36,662 nucleotides of DNA from positions 1 through 36,662 of the forward strand of contig JAFTEU010000182.1 of the NCBI GenBank assembly GCA_017453505.1, given 5' to 3'. The stretch is from Muribaculaceae bacterium (GTDB lineage Bacteria > Bacteroidota > Bacteroidia > Bacteroidales > Muribaculaceae). Positions within the stretch are counted from its first letter, which is position 1. Every line of letters begins with the position of its first letter. The notes beneath the pieces are model-generated. The model did no database searches, was not told where the DNA came from, and worked only from the letters and a program-made list of their open reading frames with translations. Shown here in pieces: positions 1 to 9,129 of this stretch. The position numbers and the translations under genes were made by a program.

Positions 1-200
1 GGCAGTAAGTTACTGATGCTAAGCCTGCCGCCCCGATGGGGCTAAATATTGGTCGGGGTTGACACGATACAGGGGTTCCGTTCGGCTTCGCCTCACTCCA
101 CCGCCTGCCTATGCCCTGGCCAGCCCTAACGGGCTTCAGAGCAAGCCCCTTGTACGATATTGTTTTCAATGTGTTTATGGATCCCTAGCGATTTTTCCCC
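1..200. other. gene-free hairpin-rich element, unidentified
   Basis: I see no convincing gene here. The segment is richer in G and C than the flanking intergenic DNA and can fold: CCCCGA at 31-36 can pair with TCGGGG at 53-58, AGCCC-TAAC-GGGCT forms a perfect short hairpin at 122-135, and the sequence around 66-75 is roughly complementary to that around 144-156. It looks like a dispersed structured intergenic repeat or an RNA element, but I cannot match it to a named RNA family. A 66-codon frame at 59-259 is probably spurious. The element may extend left of the window. Confidence 0.35.
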
Positions 201-230
201 GGACAGTAATGGTCTTAAATATAAAATCGA

Positions 231-261
231 GCCTAATCAAACCCCAAAGATTTGATTAGGC
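231..261. terminator. bidirectional-type terminator hairpin
   Basis: A perfect 11-bp inverted repeat (GCCTAATCAAA / TTTGATTAGGC) with a 9-nt loop lies 41 bp beyond the stop of the minus-strand TPR gene. T-rich sequence follows on both strands, although neither T run is long. It probably ends the TPR gene transcript and any plus-strand transcript entering from the left. Confidence 0.7.
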
Positions 262-301
262 TATTTATTCCTCAACAAGACATTCCCTTAGTGTAACCCT
301 T

Positions 302-2344
302 TTACAAATCCTGGGGATGAGTGATCTTGAGTACTTGCTGCTGATTATCAATCTCTATCTTACCCAATCGCCCGAGTACACTCTGACCTAACAGCAACGG
401 AGCCTTCTGATTTCTGACAACCGATGCCCTGACATTTGTCAGACTCAATCCCCCGAAATCCACCTTCTTGAGGTTGATGACGGTGCCGACGGTCACATTA
501 CCATTGGCATCCATGTATCGCTGACTGCCAACGATATCGCTATCCGTCAAGTAGCCGTTCTTTACCATAAAAGTGGCTTCTACCATCGACAAGGTCACAT
601 CGCTGGCTCCCGTGTCAAACACAAATGACAAAGGCAAACCATTGATCTGGCACTTGACCATGCAGACACCGGCATCCTTGGTAAACGGGACTTCGGTCGT
701 GACCATCGGACTGGTGGCCTGCTCACGGGTTTCGTCACCCTGGCTGCTCTTCTTGAACTGCTCAATCAAGTTCTTGTATTCCTCTGTATCACGGAGGAAA
801 TTCATGTCAGGATCATACTTCATGTGACCGAAGCTGCGGTTACCCAGTTCCATGCTCTTGCGCAGGTACTCCAAGGCCTTATCTTTGTTGTGCATGCGGG
901 AATAGATGCATGCGGCATTGTAAAAAGCCGATTCGTCGGTCGAGTCATTACGGATTACCGAGTCGAGCAATGCGATGGCCTTGTCGTTCTCGCCCAGAGA
1001 TTGATAAGCATAATAGATGCACTGGTGATCCTCGGGATTCTTTTCCAGTTCAATCACCTTGTTATAGTCCTGACGAGCCAATTCGGTCTCGCCCTGCATC
1101 GTATAGAGATCACCACGGGCGATATAACCCATGCTGAGTTTAGGTAACAGCACAATGCACATCGAGATGTCCTCCATCGCGCCGATGGTGTCACCGTTAT
1201 ACTTCTTGACCCAACCACGTTGCAAGTAATAGGTGCCATCCTCGGGGTCAAGTTCGATTACCTTGTCCCACTGCTCGAGGCTTGCATTCAAGTCTTCCAG
1301 TTCCATGTAGATGTCGGCCTTCTTGGTCAAGCAGTCAGTATCGGTGCTGTCCATGTTCAGCGCTTGATTGATGAAGACAAGAGCCTGCTGGTAATTGCCG
1401 GTCCTGTAATGACAGCTGGCAATCCTGTATAGAATAGAGAGGTTGGGATCCTTGTTGTTGGCATCATTATAGAACTCTATCGCCTTCTTGTACTGGTCGT
1501 TGCTCTCATACATGGTGCCGATGATATAAGGCCATTGCGACTCGTTGGGGGCTTTGGCCGACTGTACCTTGAGCTTTGACGCCATCATCGTCAAGGCAGG
1601 CTCTTTCAGTTCAGTAGTCAGACCGAAGGCCTTGAGGTTGCTGTCCAACTTAAGTGCCGTCATGAGGTCATCGGTAGCTTCATCCCATTTCTTCATTCCG
1701 ATGTAGGATTCGGCACGGAAAGCATAGGCAGCCGAATAGCCACTGGACAACTTGGCAGCATAGTCAAATTGCTTTATGGCTTCATCCCAGCGCTTTTGAG
1801 CATTGGCATTGCGACCTAGTCCCATATATCCCGTCGTTTCGCCAGGGGTCAGCTCGATCATCTTGCGATAATCAGCATCGGACAAGTCATACTGCCTGAG
1901 CTCATAATAAACTTGAGCCCTTTTCTCATACAAGTCTGATTCCTTGGGAAAATTCTTTATGGCTGTTGTTAGAGTTGATACCGCCTGTGCAGTGTCTTCA
2001 AGAACCAGTTGAACAGCCGATTTGGTAACATGGGCAAGAATCTGATACTCAGAATCCTTCTTTGGAAGGTGCTTGATGGCTTGATCAGCCGAATTTAAAG
2101 CCTTGCCATATTCATCATTGTAATAATAGACAACGGCCACCAGGGTATGGGCATAACCATTCTTGGGATTCTCTTGGAGTTCCCGATTGAAATAATCAAG
2201 TGCTTCCTCGTAGTCATCACCCTCAAATGCCTCATATCCACGTTGATAATTATAGGATGTGGGTCGCTTATCCTTCTGCGCATTGGCTTCAAGACCTAGC
2301 ATCATGCAGCACATCACGAGTAGCAGAATCCTTATTTTCCTCAT
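302..2344 (-). CDS. secreted TPR protein with C-terminal retropepsin-like aspartic protease domain
   Basis: This 680-residue protein begins with a signal peptide (residues 1-22, hydrophobic core LLLVMCCMMLGL, cleavage likely after ANA), so it is probably periplasmic. Residues about 30-530 are a long run of tetratricopeptide repeats, recognisable by recurring A..Y..G.Y..A and D.....A blocks; these are protein-interaction scaffolds. Residues about 555-680 resemble a single-lobed retropepsin/clan AA domain, with FVFDTGAS placing the catalytic aspartate at D577 and a hydrophobic-GQSVLG segment later. Such single-lobe proteases normally dimerise. Substrates are unknown. The gene follows trxA but is separated from it by a hairpin and has its own promoter-like box, so it is probably transcribed alone. 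The domain assignment is firm; protease activity is inferred from the DTGAS motif. Confidence 0.85.
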   Translation of the reverse strand: MRKIRILLLVMCCMMLGLEANAQKDKRPTSYNYQRGYEAFEGDDYEEALDYFNRELQENPKNGYAHTLVAVVYYYNDEYGKALNSADQAIKHLPKKDSEYQILAHVTKSAVQLVLEDTAQAVSTLTTAIKNFPKESDLYEKRAQVYYELRQYDLSDADYRKMIELTPGETTGYMGLGRNANAQKRWDEAIKQFDYAAKLSSGYSAAYAFRAESYIGMKKWDEATDDLMTALKLDSNLKAFGLTTELKEPALTMMASKLKVQSAKAPNESQWPYIIGTMYESNDQYKKAIEFYNDANNKDPNLSILYRIASCHYRTGNYQQALVFINQALNMDSTDTDCLTKKADIYMELEDLNASLEQWDKVIELDPEDGTYYLQRGWVKKYNGDTIGAMEDISMCIVLLPKLSMGYIARGDLYTMQGETELARQDYNKVIELEKNPEDHQCIYYAYQSLGENDKAIALLDSVIRNDSTDESAFYNAACIYSRMHNKDKALEYLRKSMELGNRSFGHMKYDPDMNFLRDTEEYKNLIEQFKKSSQGDETREQATSPMVTTEVPFTKDAGVCMVKCQINGLPLSFVFDTGASDVTLSMVEATFMVKNGYLTDSDIVGSQRYMDANGNVTVGTVINLKKVDFGGLSLTNVRASVVRNQKAPLLLGQSVLGRLGKIEIDNQQQVLKITHPQDL

Positions 2345-2381
2345 GTTTATTAATCTAATTGTTACTGTGTTTATTCTTAAG

Positions 2382-2389
2382 TAAAGGTA
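2382..2389 (-). promoter_or_regulatory. near-consensus Bacteroidota -7 box for the TPR gene
   Basis: Read on the minus strand this is TACCTTTA, one base off the Bacteroidota -7 consensus TAnnTTTG, about 38 bp upstream of the TPR gene ATG. It lies just downstream of the trxA terminator hairpin. The final-base mismatch makes it only a candidate. Confidence 0.4.
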
Positions 2390-2402
2390 TGGGGTAGATA
2401 TA

Positions 2403-2444
2403 CCATGAGAAAGCAGGCTCCGTAGTGACGCCTGTTTCTCATGG
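2403..2444 (-). terminator. trxA terminator hairpin
   Basis: A 15-bp inverted repeat with a single bulged base (arms at 2403-2418 and 2430-2444, 11-nt loop) lies 22 bp past the trxA stop. There is no strong T tract on the minus-strand side, so termination may be partial. It separates trxA from the TPR gene. Confidence 0.6.
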
Positions 2445-2466
2445 TCGTCTCTCTCTTGTAAAGGAA

Positions 2467-2781
2467 TTACAACAGAGCGTCAATCTTAGCAACAAGGGCA
2501 TCGCGGGTGATGGTGCCAACATGCTTGTCCACCATCTTGCCGTCCTTGAAGAAGATCATGGTCGGGATGTTGCGGATGCCATATTCTACACCCAGATCGG
2601 TGTCCTCGTCAACATTGTACTTGCCGATAATCGCACGACCTTCATAGACGGTTGCAAGCTCTTCGACAATAGGAGTAATGCTGCGGCAGGGACCGCACCA
2701 GGGTGCCCAGAAGTCAATCACAACAGGTTTGCCGGATTCCAGTAATTCCTTGTAGTTTGCGTCATTAATTACAGTAGCCAT
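2467..2781 (-). CDS. trxA: thioredoxin
   Basis: This 104-residue protein has the length and fold signature of a classical cytoplasmic thioredoxin. The active site FWAPWCGPCR carries the redox cysteines C29 and C32, and the conserved cis-proline is P73 in NIPT. There is no signal peptide. It would reduce disulfides in cytosolic proteins and be recycled by thioredoxin reductase, which is not in this window. It lies 94 bp downstream of dnaE on the same strand, a neighbourhood I recall from other Bacteroidota. A hairpin follows the stop. Identification is secure. Confidence 0.97.
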   Translation of the reverse strand: MATVINDANYKELLESGKPVVIDFWAPWCGPCRSITPIVEELATVYEGRAIIGKYNVDEDTDLGVEYGIRNIPTMIFFKDGKMVDKHVGTITRDALVAKIDALL

Positions 2782-2875
2782 TTTTCAACTTTGGTTTTAA
2801 TTGTTTATTGTAGTAAAATCTAAAATATCATTGCTGCAAAATGCATGCCAAAATGCTCCAAAGACAGATAATATT

Positions 2876-5800
2876 TCACACTCTGGCATTGACCTTGAAT
2901 TTAATGTCTGCTTCACGCAACGATTCCAGCAAATGCTTGTCAACAGCAATGGGTTTGCGGGAGCGCAACATGACATAATTTCCACTCAGCTGGTCCTTCA
3001 TGCGGAAGTACAGGTCACAACGGTTGTCACCCTGGGCACCTAGGTTCTGCTTGAGGAAGTCGACGCTGTTGAGGTCGTCATCATTGATGTTGATGACCAG
3101 GTTCTTGAGCATCTTTCCCTTGAGGTTCTCGAGCAAGTCGATTGACTTGACATTGAAGCGGACATCATCTCTATAGCCCTTCTCGTAGGCTCCGCGGACA
3201 ACTATAGCATAGCCAGGCACACCAAACTTCTGGTAATCAACAAATTTATTGCCGAACAGCATGAACTCGAATGACCCCGAATAGTCCTCAATCTTGAGAA
3301 TGCCGAATTGATTGCCCTTCTTGCCCATACGGGTCTGGAAGTCAACGACAAGGCCGCCCATGGTCAACTCCTTATCCAATTGATCGGAGCGATTCTTGAC
3401 CTCGGCCAATGGCGTGTCGCAGCCGTAATTGACCTCAATGTAGTATGGATCAAGCGGATGGGCAGACAAGTACATGCCCACCAGGTCGCGCTCGCGGTTC
3501 AGTCGCTCAAGCTGGGACCACGGCTCGGCCTGAGGAATGGCTGGAGTCGCCACTTCAATAGCCCCAAAGGCCCCGAAGAGCGAGTTCTGCATCTCCTGCT
3601 GGCTGGTCTGGTATCGCTGTCCAAATCGCATGAGCGTTTCACTGAAGGCTTCTCCACGAGGATTGACCTCAAAGAAATCTTCACGCTTAATCTCCTTGAA
3701 GTCATCAAAAGCGCCCGCCAGAGCCATTGATTCCAGAGCCTTGCGATTACAGGATCCCTGGTTGATGCGCTGCACAAAGTCGAAGATGTCCTTGTAGGCT
3801 CCGTTTTTGTCACGTTCCTCAACGATGGAGTCAACACAGCCAGCCCCCACACCCTTGATGCCTCCCAGACCGAAGCGGATGCGGCCGTCCTTGGTGGCAC
3901 TGAAGTTCTTGTAAGATTCGTTAATGTTGGGTCCAAGCACCTCGATGCCCATGGCACGGCACTCGTCCATATATTTAGAGAGCTTGTCCACGTCGTTGAG
4001 GTTACTGCTCAATACAGCAGCCATGTATTCACTGGGATAGTTGGCCTTGAGATAAGCCGTCTGATAGGCAACCCAGCTATAGCAAGTGGCGTGAGACTTG
4101 TTGAAAGCATAGGAGGCAAACTTCTTCCAGTCCTCCCAGATCTTGTTTAGCACCTTCTTGTCATGACCGTTTTTCTCGCCCCCCTCATAGAAGAGCGCCT
4201 CGAGCTCGTTCATCTTCTCGATCTGCTTCTTGCCCATCGCCTTGCGCAGGGTATCGCTCTGGCCACGGGTAAATCCGGCCAGTTGACGGGACAACAGCAT
4301 GACCTGCTCCTGATAGACCGTGATGCCATAGGTCTCCTTCAAGTACTTCTCCATGCAGGGAATATCATACTCGATGGCTTCCCTACCCTGCTTGCGGTTG
4401 ATGAACGAGGGGATGTAGTCCATGGGACCTGGACGATACAGGGCATTCATGGCGATAAGATCCTCAAAGCATGTGGGGTGAAGTTCTATCAAGTACTTCT
4501 GCATGCCAGCCGACTCGAACTGGAAAGTACCCGATGTATGCCCTTTGCAATAAAGCTCGTATGTTTTGGGGTCATCGATCGGGATCTTCTCGATGTCGAT
4601 GTCAATGCCATGGTTGAGCTTGATACCGGCAAGGGCATCCTTGATGATGGACAGGTTCTTCAGTCCCAAGAAGTCCATCTTGATAAGACCTGTGCTCTCA
4701 ATCACGCCACCCTCATATTGGGTGACGATAATCTTCTCGCCGTCACTGTCGGTGGCCGTGCTCACCGGCACCCAGTCGGTGATGTCGTCGCGACCGATGA
4801 TCACACCGCAGGCATGCACACCAGTACTGCGCACGCTACCCTCTAGCTTCTCGGCAAAACGGATCGTCTCACCCACACGTGGATCCTCGTTGTTAAGTTC
4901 GGCGCGGAAGTCAGGGAAGCACTCCAGACAGTTCTTGACAGTGATCTTATATTTCTTGCCACCCTCTTTCTCGGGCATCTCGTTAGGAGATGAGGGGATA
5001 AACTTAGCCAGGCGGTTGCTCTCGTTGACTGACAAATCCTCGACACGGGCAACGTCCTTAATCGCGCTCTTGGCGGCCATTGTGCCATAGGTCACAATGT
5101 GTGCCACCTTCTCGGCACCGTATTTCTCGGTGACATAGTTGAGCACAGCGGCACGTCCGTCATCGTCAAAGTCGGTATCGATATCAGGCAATGAGATGCG
5201 GTCCGGATTCAAGAAACGCTCAAACAGCAAATCGTATTTCAATGGATCTATCTTGGTGATACCCAGGCAATAGGCAACGGCCGATCCAGCGGCTGATCCA
5301 CGTCCAGGGCCAACAGAGCAACCCAACTTCGGAGCCATGCGGATATAGTCTTGCACAATGAGGAAGTAGCCGGGGAATCCCATGTTCTTGATGGTTTCCA
5401 GCTCAAAATCCAGGCGTTCACGCTGTTCCTCGGTGATATCGGGCCAACGCTCTTTTGCGCCCTCATAGACTAGATAACGCAGGTAATCGTCCTCGTCCTT
5501 GAAGCCGTCAGGCAAAGGGAAATCCGGCAGGATGGGAGCATGATCAATGCTATAGATCTCGATTTTGTCAAGAATCTCGTTGGTGTTCAGTAAGGCTTCA
5601 GGGATGTCGGCAAACACTTCGTTCATCTCCTCCTGTGTCTTGAACCATTCTTGCTTGCTATAGAGCATGATGTTCTCGTCGGTGAGTTTCTTGCCTGTCG
5701 AGAGGCAGATGAGACGCTCGTGGGCATCGGCATCCTCCTCGTTGACAAAGTGGGAGTCATTGGTGCAGATGAGCTTAATGTCCAACTCACGTGCAAATTG

Positions 5801-6430
5801 AATCAGTGCATCATTGACGAGGCATTGTTTCTCGTAAGTCTCATGATTTGCACGGGCCACGTTCGCCTTGTGACGCTGCAACTCAAGGTAGTAATCGTCA
5901 CCAAAAACGCTCTTGAACCATTGTATCGTTTCACGAGCCTGTTTCATCTGGCCATGCATGATAAGTTGTGGAACTTCGCCACCTAGACAGGCCGAGCAAC
6001 AGATGATACCTTCATGATATTTCTCCAGCTCGCTGTGGTCGGTGCGGGGATGGTAGTACATGCCCTCGGTCCATGCGTGGGAAACAATCTTAATGAGATT
6101 CTTGTAACCCTTCAAATTCTTGGCAAGCAGGATCAAATGGTTGCCATTGTCACGCTTGTCGGTACGATCATGTCGAGAATTGTTGGCCACATACACCTCG
6201 CAGCCGAAGATGGGCTTGAATTTCTCGTCACCGGCCTCCGTGCGCTTCTTGTTTAGTTTTGAAACATAGTCGTGAAACTCCTTGATGCCAAACATGTTGC
6301 CATGGTCGGTCAAAGCCATGCCTTTCATGCCATCGGCAATAGCTTTATCGACCAGAGCCTTGACAGGAGCTTGCCCGTCAAGGATGGAATATTGTGAATG
6401 TACGTGCAGATGCACAAATGGTACCATCAT
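2876..6430 (-). CDS. dnaE: DNA polymerase III alpha subunit (replicative DNA polymerase)
   Basis: At 1184 residues this matches full-length DnaE, the catalytic polymerase of the chromosomal replicase. The order is: N-terminal PHP domain (residues 1 to about 290), palm/fingers core, helix-hairpin-helix region, and a C-terminal OB-fold (from about residue 1000, LTMGGLVVDF onward). Catalytic aspartates are visible as D416 and D418 in PDIDTDF and D586 in MDFLGL. Unlike the degenerate PHP site of E. coli, the metal-ligand motifs look intact: H9-V-H11, D42-H43 in LTDHGN, and D225/H227 in TNDSH. The start is ATG-ATG; either methionine could be used. trxA lies downstream. No frameshift was seen. Confidence 0.97.
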   Translation of the reverse strand: MMVPFVHLHVHSQYSILDGQAPVKALVDKAIADGMKGMALTDHGNMFGIKEFHDYVSKLNKKRTEAGDEKFKPIFGCEVYVANNSRHDRTDKRDNGNHLILLAKNLKGYKNLIKIVSHAWTEGMYYHPRTDHSELEKYHEGIICCSACLGGEVPQLIMHGQMKQARETIQWFKSVFGDDYYLELQRHKANVARANHETYEKQCLVNDALIQFARELDIKLICTNDSHFVNEEDADAHERLICLSTGKKLTDENIMLYSKQEWFKTQEEMNEVFADIPEALLNTNEILDKIEIYSIDHAPILPDFPLPDGFKDEDDYLRYLVYEGAKERWPDITEEQRERLDFELETIKNMGFPGYFLIVQDYIRMAPKLGCSVGPGRGSAAGSAVAYCLGITKIDPLKYDLLFERFLNPDRISLPDIDTDFDDDGRAAVLNYVTEKYGAEKVAHIVTYGTMAAKSAIKDVARVEDLSVNESNRLAKFIPSSPNEMPEKEGGKKYKITVKNCLECFPDFRAELNNEDPRVGETIRFAEKLEGSVRSTGVHACGVIIGRDDITDWVPVSTATDSDGEKIIVTQYEGGVIESTGLIKMDFLGLKNLSIIKDALAGIKLNHGIDIDIEKIPIDDPKTYELYCKGHTSGTFQFESAGMQKYLIELHPTCFEDLIAMNALYRPGPMDYIPSFINRKQGREAIEYDIPCMEKYLKETYGITVYQEQVMLLSRQLAGFTRGQSDTLRKAMGKKQIEKMNELEALFYEGGEKNGHDKKVLNKIWEDWKKFASYAFNKSHATCYSWVAYQTAYLKANYPSEYMAAVLSSNLNDVDKLSKYMDECRAMGIEVLGPNINESYKNFSATKDGRIRFGLGGIKGVGAGCVDSIVEERDKNGAYKDIFDFVQRINQGSCNRKALESMALAGAFDDFKEIKREDFFEVNPRGEAFSETLMRFGQRYQTSQQEMQNSLFGAFGAIEVATPAIPQAEPWSQLERLNRERDLVGMYLSAHPLDPYYIEVNYGCDTPLAEVKNRSDQLDKELTMGGLVVDFQTRMGKKGNQFGILKIEDYSGSFEFMLFGNKFVDYQKFGVPGYAIVVRGAYEKGYRDDVRFNVKSIDLLENLKGKMLKNLVININDDDLNSVDFLKQNLGAQGDNRCDLYFRMKDQLSGNYVMLRSRKPIAVDKHLLESLREADIKFKVNARV

Positions 6431-6495
6431 TGTTGTAGTTTTCGGTTGATTATCTGGTTTATTGAGGCATGGATGCCACTATAAGTATTGGAGTG

Positions 6496-6503
6496 TAAAG
6501 GTA
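6496..6503 (-). promoter_or_regulatory. near-consensus -7 box for dnaE
   Basis: On the minus strand this reads TACCTTTA, one base from TAnnTTTG and identical to the box before the TPR gene. It lies about 66 bp upstream of the dnaE ATG, in the short gap after the DUF5686 gene. I did not find a clear -33 element. Confidence 0.4.
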
Positions 6504-6539
6504 CTTCTTTTTTTCCACCCTCACAAGAAAAAGTTATTA

Positions 6540-6557
6540 ACAAGGGTGACCCCTTGT
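6540..6557 (-). terminator. short terminator hairpin after the DUF5686 gene
   Basis: A perfect 7-bp stem ACAAGGG / CCCTTGT with a 4-nt TGAC loop begins 5 bp past the stop codon. On the minus strand it is followed shortly by a run of five T residues. It would separate this gene from dnaE, which is transcribed in the same direction. Confidence 0.55.
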
Positions 6558-6561
6558 AACG

Positions 6562-9114
6562 CTAGAAGTTGAAGTGCAGCTGGATGCGAATGCCGTGGCG
6601 GTCAGTCCCCGCATGATCACGATAAGTGAGTCGCCAGACATAGTCCACCCTGAGTATAGTGAAAATGTTGTCAAGACCGACACCCGCCTCCATGTAAGGG
6701 GTGCCATCCAATGACTGGCAGGGAGCATCGGCCGGGAAAAGAAAGAGGTTGCTCTTCAAGCCTTGACTGGCCATGGCAGGATTATTCTTATCGCTAAGGC
6801 TTCCCCAGATGCCTCGCAAGGTCAGCACCTCACGCAATCGCAGTCGCTTGATGAGGGGCAAGCGATTCATCAACACGCCATTTCCCCAGTAAGTCAAATC
6901 CCACGACAAGGCCTGATCGCCGATGAACTCCATGGGCTTCATCAGGGCATAACTTTCGGGCTGTATTGTATAAGAAAGGTTGACGTTAGGCATGAGCAGG
7001 TCAGGATAAGCGACCCGGCTCCAGACCTTCTCGCCACGCACAATGACATCAGCATAGCCGAATGCCGAGAACCACAGGCGCTTCTGCAATCCCAGTTCAG
7101 TCTTGTTGACTTCGTGAAGGCTACCCATAAAACCCTTAGGCATATAGGTCTGTGTCAATGTGATAATGGGCGCATCCATATTGATGGGGATGCGATAGGA
7201 TCGTGCCTGATAAAATGTCTCGCCTGGAGCAAAACGCAGTTGGGCAGTAAAGCCAGCCTGGGTATAACGGCGCTGCGTAGTGCCGTCGGCAAAGACAAAG
7301 GGAACAAACTGAGTCGCCTCATGCACATTGTGCTCAATCCCGAGAGCGATAGAGAAGTGATTATACCACTCGCGGCGGTATTCAAGGCGTGTGGTGCGCA
7401 TGTATTGCATACGGACATCCTTGTGTCGGCGCAGTGTCAAGAAGACGTTATCTGGATTGGTGTATAAATAATGTTGACCCAATTTATCAACGTCATACTT
7501 GTGGGTCAGACGCAGACTGTGAATGGGGAATTCCTGGTCAAGAGTTTTCTTGGTGCTAAAGGAATACTCCAGCGATGCCATATACTTTAACTTCTTATCT
7601 TTGAAGCCATAGGCCGCATAGGCACGCGCGAACCAATGCCTGCTCAAGTTGACATTGGTCATTGCGCCAAGCCGCAATCTGACACCCTCAAGAGAGTTCC
7701 CACTGATGATCGTGTTGAGAGGGCCAATGTCTATCTTGCTGACACGTGCTGTCGGGAGATAGCCGTTTACCATAACCACAACTACTTGTTCAGCCCAATA
7801 AAACAACTTTGAGCCCCGCAACCGCTGCATCAATCCCCGCATGCTAGCTGTCGTCGTCCGAACATCAGCCGGCCTATACTCCTGCCAGAACTCATCGGGC
7901 ATATAAGTGGCGCTGCCTTCAGCCCGGCGCTCTCCCTTGAAATTGAACACTCCACCCTCGGCACGGGCAAAATTGTGATCCCGATAGATAGTCTCACGTC
8001 GTGCAAACACCTCGGGCACCCCAGGTACGAGCTTAAAACTCACCTCAACATTATCTCTCACCTTGAGCCTTGAACCATCAGGAGCCCGTTCAAAATCCTG
8101 CTCAATGCTCATGCGGTCCACATAGTTGAGGTTGATGTCATGCGGAACTCCCATCGATACCCGCTTGATGAACATCGTCGAGTCCTCGAGGGAGACATAG
8201 AGGCGCCCCAGAAAGCCAAACGTCTGAGGCGTGAATGGCACGAAGCTGAGCACCGCGCAGCGCTCACCATCCACTATAACCGTGTCATTAAGATAAAACT
8301 TATAGAAATCCACCGCAATGCGTGACAGGGGGCTGACAAAGCGGTTTGTCAACAGAGTCACATCATTCTGGAAAATATCAATTTCGCCCATAAAGTCATC
8401 AAGTACACGCTTGATATTTTCCTGGTCAATGCGCTCGTCAATACCAGCGCTGCGAGTTCCCAAAATGAGCTGTTTGTGTCCATCGTCATGGCTGTAATAG
8501 TCGCGAGCGACGGTTTCCTTGATAGAAATGGGCAAGACGCGGTGACCAGTCAGCAGGGATGTGTCGGCATATTCCCGTGCCCACTGTTGGTCCTCGGGCT
8601 TGCTGATGATGTCATCCAAATTACCGAATCCCAGTAGCATGCGCTCATACTGTGAATATCCATAGTGCGAGTAACGACGAGGATCGTTATCATCGCGGCG
8701 CGCACGCAAGGCTTTAATCATATCAACGGCCGGGTTGTTCTTTTTGCTGTAATGTTCCTTGCCTCGGCGAACAACAAGCTCGTCAAGCTCAACACCTGTA
8801 GCCACCAGGTCAACGAGTACCACGCTACCCTGGCCTTGCTTGATTTCCACCTCCTTGGCCTTATAACCCATAGCCGTGACACGTAGTCGCGAGAAGTTGG
8901 CTCGTGAGTTTACCGTGAACCCGCCTTTATCGGTGGCCATTGTTCCCTCATTGGTGCCCACCAATGCTATAGACGCATAGGCAATACCTTCTCGGGTCAA
9001 CGAATCACGCACCATGCCCGTAATCTGGGTCATGGACGACTGCTGCGCTGCAACTGTCAATACCGTGGCAAGCAGAACCAAGAAACATGAGATATGTCGG
9101 GAAAGGAGTTTCAC
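6562..9114 (-). CDS. DUF5686 outer-membrane protein with carboxypeptidase-regulatory-like domain
   Basis: This 850-residue protein has a signal peptide (residues 1-24, ending VAAQ). A CarboxypepD_reg-like beta-sandwich follows (about 30-110: ITGMVRDS..., GYKAKEVEI), of the kind found at the N terminus of Bacteroidota outer-membrane proteins. Next comes the DUF5686 region (about 115-430) and a C-terminal half rich in alternating aromatic strands, ending LHFNF. The terminal phenylalanine and strand pattern indicate a beta-barrel assembled by BAM. The function of DUF5686 proteins is not established. The start is GTG: an in-frame TAA inside the promoter box rules out an earlier start, and the signal peptide requires this one. 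Adjacent genes give no functional clue. Confidence 0.85.
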   Translation of the reverse strand: MKLLSRHISCFLVLLATVLTVAAQQSSMTQITGMVRDSLTREGIAYASIALVGTNEGTMATDKGGFTVNSRANFSRLRVTAMGYKAKEVEIKQGQGSVVLVDLVATGVELDELVVRRGKEHYSKKNNPAVDMIKALRARRDDNDPRRYSHYGYSQYERMLLGFGNLDDIISKPEDQQWAREYADTSLLTGHRVLPISIKETVARDYYSHDDGHKQLILGTRSAGIDERIDQENIKRVLDDFMGEIDIFQNDVTLLTNRFVSPLSRIAVDFYKFYLNDTVIVDGERCAVLSFVPFTPQTFGFLGRLYVSLEDSTMFIKRVSMGVPHDINLNYVDRMSIEQDFERAPDGSRLKVRDNVEVSFKLVPGVPEVFARRETIYRDHNFARAEGGVFNFKGERRAEGSATYMPDEFWQEYRPADVRTTTASMRGLMQRLRGSKLFYWAEQVVVVMVNGYLPTARVSKIDIGPLNTIISGNSLEGVRLRLGAMTNVNLSRHWFARAYAAYGFKDKKLKYMASLEYSFSTKKTLDQEFPIHSLRLTHKYDVDKLGQHYLYTNPDNVFLTLRRHKDVRMQYMRTTRLEYRREWYNHFSIALGIEHNVHEATQFVPFVFADGTTQRRYTQAGFTAQLRFAPGETFYQARSYRIPINMDAPIITLTQTYMPKGFMGSLHEVNKTELGLQKRLWFSAFGYADVIVRGEKVWSRVAYPDLLMPNVNLSYTIQPESYALMKPMEFIGDQALSWDLTYWGNGVLMNRLPLIKRLRLREVLTLRGIWGSLSDKNNPAMASQGLKSNLFLFPADAPCQSLDGTPYMEAGVGLDNIFTILRVDYVWRLTYRDHAGTDRHGIRIQLHFNF

Positions 9115-9121
9115 AAGGGTG

Positions 9122-9129
9122 CAAAATTA
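9122..9129 (-). promoter_or_regulatory. consensus -7 box TAATTTTG before the DUF5686 gene
   Basis: The minus strand reads TAATTTTG, a perfect TAnnTTTG match. Only 7 bp separate it from the GTG start at 9114, so transcription from this box would begin at or next to the start codon. Either the mRNA is leaderless or a promoter further upstream is also used. Confidence 0.6.

Noticed and set aside
1..170. tmRNA or other catalytic RNA at the window start
   Set aside because: GGGGCTAAATATTGGTCGGG recalls a tmRNA 5' end superficially, but no matching 3' acceptor arm, T-loop sequence or tag-peptide frame was found.
59..259. 66-codon open frame at the left edge
   Set aside because: It runs through hairpins and into the terminator arm. 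There is no promoter or RBS, and the composition is that of translated structured intergenic DNA.
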